Below are positions 34,401 through 36,073 of a DNA stretch of 36,073 bases, piece after piece. Every line of letters begins with the position of its first letter. Within the stretch, counting starts at the first letter, position 1. The stretch spans positions 1-36,073 of the forward strand of contig MZNV01000919.1 in assembly GCA_002081555.1 (NCBI GenBank), written 5' to 3'. Made by a program: the position numbers and the translations under genes. The notes beneath the pieces are model-generated. The model was not told the DNA's origin. It made no database searches and worked only from the letters and a program-made list of their open reading frames with translations. This DNA comes from Protostelium mycophagum (lineage: Eukaryota; Evosea; Variosea; Protosteliida; Protosteliaceae).

Positions 34401-35202
34401 ACGACTCTAACGTGTCGACGTCGACAACTGATTGGGTACAGTGGACCCCGACCGTATCATATTGAAGCGAATCATATTGACTGGATATCCACTGAAAATC
34501 CACAAGAAGACAGCTGTCATCAGGGAGATGTTCCATAACCCTCAAGACATCGCGTGGTTCAAGCCCGTGGAGCTGTGGACCAAGTTGGGAAGAACAGGTC
34601 ACATCAAAGAATCTCTCGGTGAGTTGTAGATCGTCTTAAATCATCGTGCTGTCCCAAATAATTGTGCCGTCTCAAATCATCGAGACGAAAACTGACCGGA
34701 AAAGGTACGCATGGACTGATGAAATGTCAATTTGATGAGCAACTAAGAGCAAATGACACCGTCTGTCTAACTCTATACAAAAGAGAATACCCAATATGGA
34801 CCAATTATTTGGGCAACCGCCCAGAGGCCAAACCCTCTGAGAAGACTCGTATCGCGAGATTGATCGCAGGTTTCAGCGCAGATGTAAGAAAAGAGGACCT
34901 CGCACCGCTTCCACTGCCGAAATCGATTGAGAAGAAGATTGAAGCGGCGAGAATCAAGGCCGTACAGTGAGTTTTTGAAATTTAAAAATGGCGGGAGATT
35001 TTTGGCGGGAAACTGAGTCTTTTCAAGGAAGAAGGAGAAATCCAAGATCAAACCCGCCGCTAACCGAAACGGCACGAAAATTCTGGACAAGCTGCCCATT
35101 TTTGATGATGGTCTCGATGATGACACTTTTGATTACTCTGCGATGAACGCGATGGACGAGGAAGATGATCAGTTTGAGGACGACATGAACGCCCTCGACT
35201 AA
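31415..35202 (+). CDS. TSR1: Ribosome biogenesis protein TSR1
   Basis: A GTPase-like but GTP-binding-deficient factor that guards late 40S pre-ribosomes. The start [20 protein letters not shown] and the basic N-terminal helix match the family. [42 protein letters not shown] and [15 protein letters not shown] cover the G-domain and domain II. The acidic insert ([13 protein letters not shown]) is in the usual place. [50 protein letters not shown] and [14 protein letters not shown] are C-terminal family signatures. The tail is acidic, ending [10 protein letters not shown]. About 18 short introns; the one before TISVIKSQG ends in CGTTGTAG. AATAAA starts 2 nt after the stop. Confidence 0.94.
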
Positions 35203-35203
35203 A

Positions 35204-35209
35204 AATAAA
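35204..35209 (+). promoter_or_regulatory. Poly(A) signal of TSR1
   Basis: AATAAA immediately after the TAA stop (35200-35202), so the 3' UTR must be very short. Confidence 0.6.
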
Positions 35210-35398
35210 GAGTTGGAGAATGTCTTTTGTGTCGTTCTCTGGAGATGGGTTAATGGACCATCCTTCCAAAATAACATGTTCGAAATTAAGTATACTTGGA
35301 ACGATATGGAGATTGAGGACTACTCCCGTGTCTAAAGAGGTCTAGAGGGGTGGTTCTTGTCAAATTCTTGCAAAATGAAACGAAATAGTGAGTTTATT

Positions 35399-36073
35399 TT
35401 AGTAAAAGCGCGACTCCCAATCGTTTGATCCAAACACGTGGTCAAGATACTCTGCCCACTGCTGCTCTCTCATCATCGCACACTCTTCCTTCCCGAATTT
35501 GAGCTGTGACACGGAATATTTGAAATTGGTATTATAGCTATCTTCTAGTCTGTTCACATCATACTCCTTCCAGCTTGTGACAAAGTCAGAGACGTCTGGT
35601 GTCTTTGTTCCCTTGTAGATGGAGATCATTATATCGCTGATGAGTAATGTAGACATGGATGCAAGAATCTGTTGTCTGGCTGTGTGAAGACGACTGCTTC
35701 TGCTGGATTCCAACAACGGGTCCAAACCCTTAAAAAGATTTGCAGGGCGTTTTGGATCACTATTGTAAGCGATTTGCCTCTCTCCCGTATTCACCCAAAC
35801 ACTGAAGAGTTCAGCCCGTGATGATGGACATGACCTCACCTGAGGGGTAACTCATCATTGACAGGCATGATAGTGGCTACCAGCTGTGATAATGACATGC
35901 TTTGACTATCTTTTTGGTACACCTTCTCTGCAAGCATCTTTGCAAACATATCCTCTAAAAGTATCTTGTTCATTTTCTGTCGAAGTCCTGCATTCTGCAT
36001 CAACTTCTCTCGCGGATAGGACTTGATCAACACATCAACACTCTGTGATACTGTGCTGACAGATGTCAGAGTG
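35399..36073 (-). CDS. Unrecognised protein, 3' portion (partial)
   Basis: The gene runs off the right edge. The visible frame begins within SVSTVSQSVDVLIKSY. It continues through a helical segment (KMNKILLEDMFAKMLAEKVY) and crosses an intron (35855 to about 35813, donor GTGAGG, acceptor CTCTTCAG) in phase. It ends TYNTNF-like aromatic residues, EQQWAEYLDHVFGSNDWE and a TAA at 35399-35401, with AATAAA directly next to it. Composition is that of an ordinary globular helical protein. No family recognised. Convergent with TSR1. Confidence 0.6.

Noticed and set aside
1-36073. CRISPR arrays, phage genes or bacterial operons
   Set aside because: No regularly spaced repeats or bacterial gene organisation; genes are split by spliceosomal introns throughout.

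Overview
The window is nuclear DNA of an intron-rich protist with a compact genome. Genes lie on both strands, a few hundred bases apart, and are cut by many short introns (about 50-290 nt, GT...AG, donors mostly GTGAGT/GTAAGT). The gene set (tyrosine-phosphate SH2 domains, arrestin-fold and VWA5A-type proteins, KCTD9, QDPR, a CG9801-type PP2C, the ciliary protein IFT43) suggests an amoeboid/amoeboflagellate lineage of Amorphea, possibly an amoebozoan with a flagellate stage. This placement is an inference from gene content only.

Layout. 1-1281: no gene, one 81-bp tandem duplication. 1282-2244 (+): small lysine-rich protein. 2331-3040 (-): secreted glycoprotein. About 3.5-5.8 kb (+): multi-pass MFS-like transporter. 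5925-10546 (+): about 930-residue PP2C-like phosphatase fused to a Cbl-like EF/SH2 module and a second SH2. 10934-11290 (+): short thaumatin-like secreted protein. 11837-12100 (-): tRNA-Ala(AGC) split by a roughly 191-nt intron. 13022-15689 (-): VIT+VWA protein of the VWA5A type. 16574-20361 (-): arrestin fold joined to a long helical region. 21123-22177 (-): dihydropteridine reductase. 22397-25859 (-): dipeptidyl peptidase III, with a 5S rRNA gene inside one intron. 26233-28140 (+): KCTD9. 28226-29474 (-): unrecognised, mostly disordered protein. 30208-31087 (+): IFT43. 31415-35202 (+): TSR1 ribosome-biogenesis factor. 35399-36073 (-): 3' part of an unrecognised gene running off the edge.

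The genes do not form one pathway. There are housekeeping genes (TSR1, 5S rRNA, tRNA-Ala, DPP3, QDPR), signalling genes (PP2C-SH2-SH2, arrestin, KCTD9), one ciliary gene and two secreted proteins. The most unusual signals are structural: an rRNA gene nested in a protein-gene intron, a tRNA with an unusually long intron, and several families of very short repeats concentrated in introns. These repeats are a CTACAAC/GTTGTAG word, a TTTGGCGGGAAA word, and small hairpins whose stems co-vary around a constant AGA loop. Exon models were built by eye from open frames, splice signals and phase agreement, so individual boundaries may be off.
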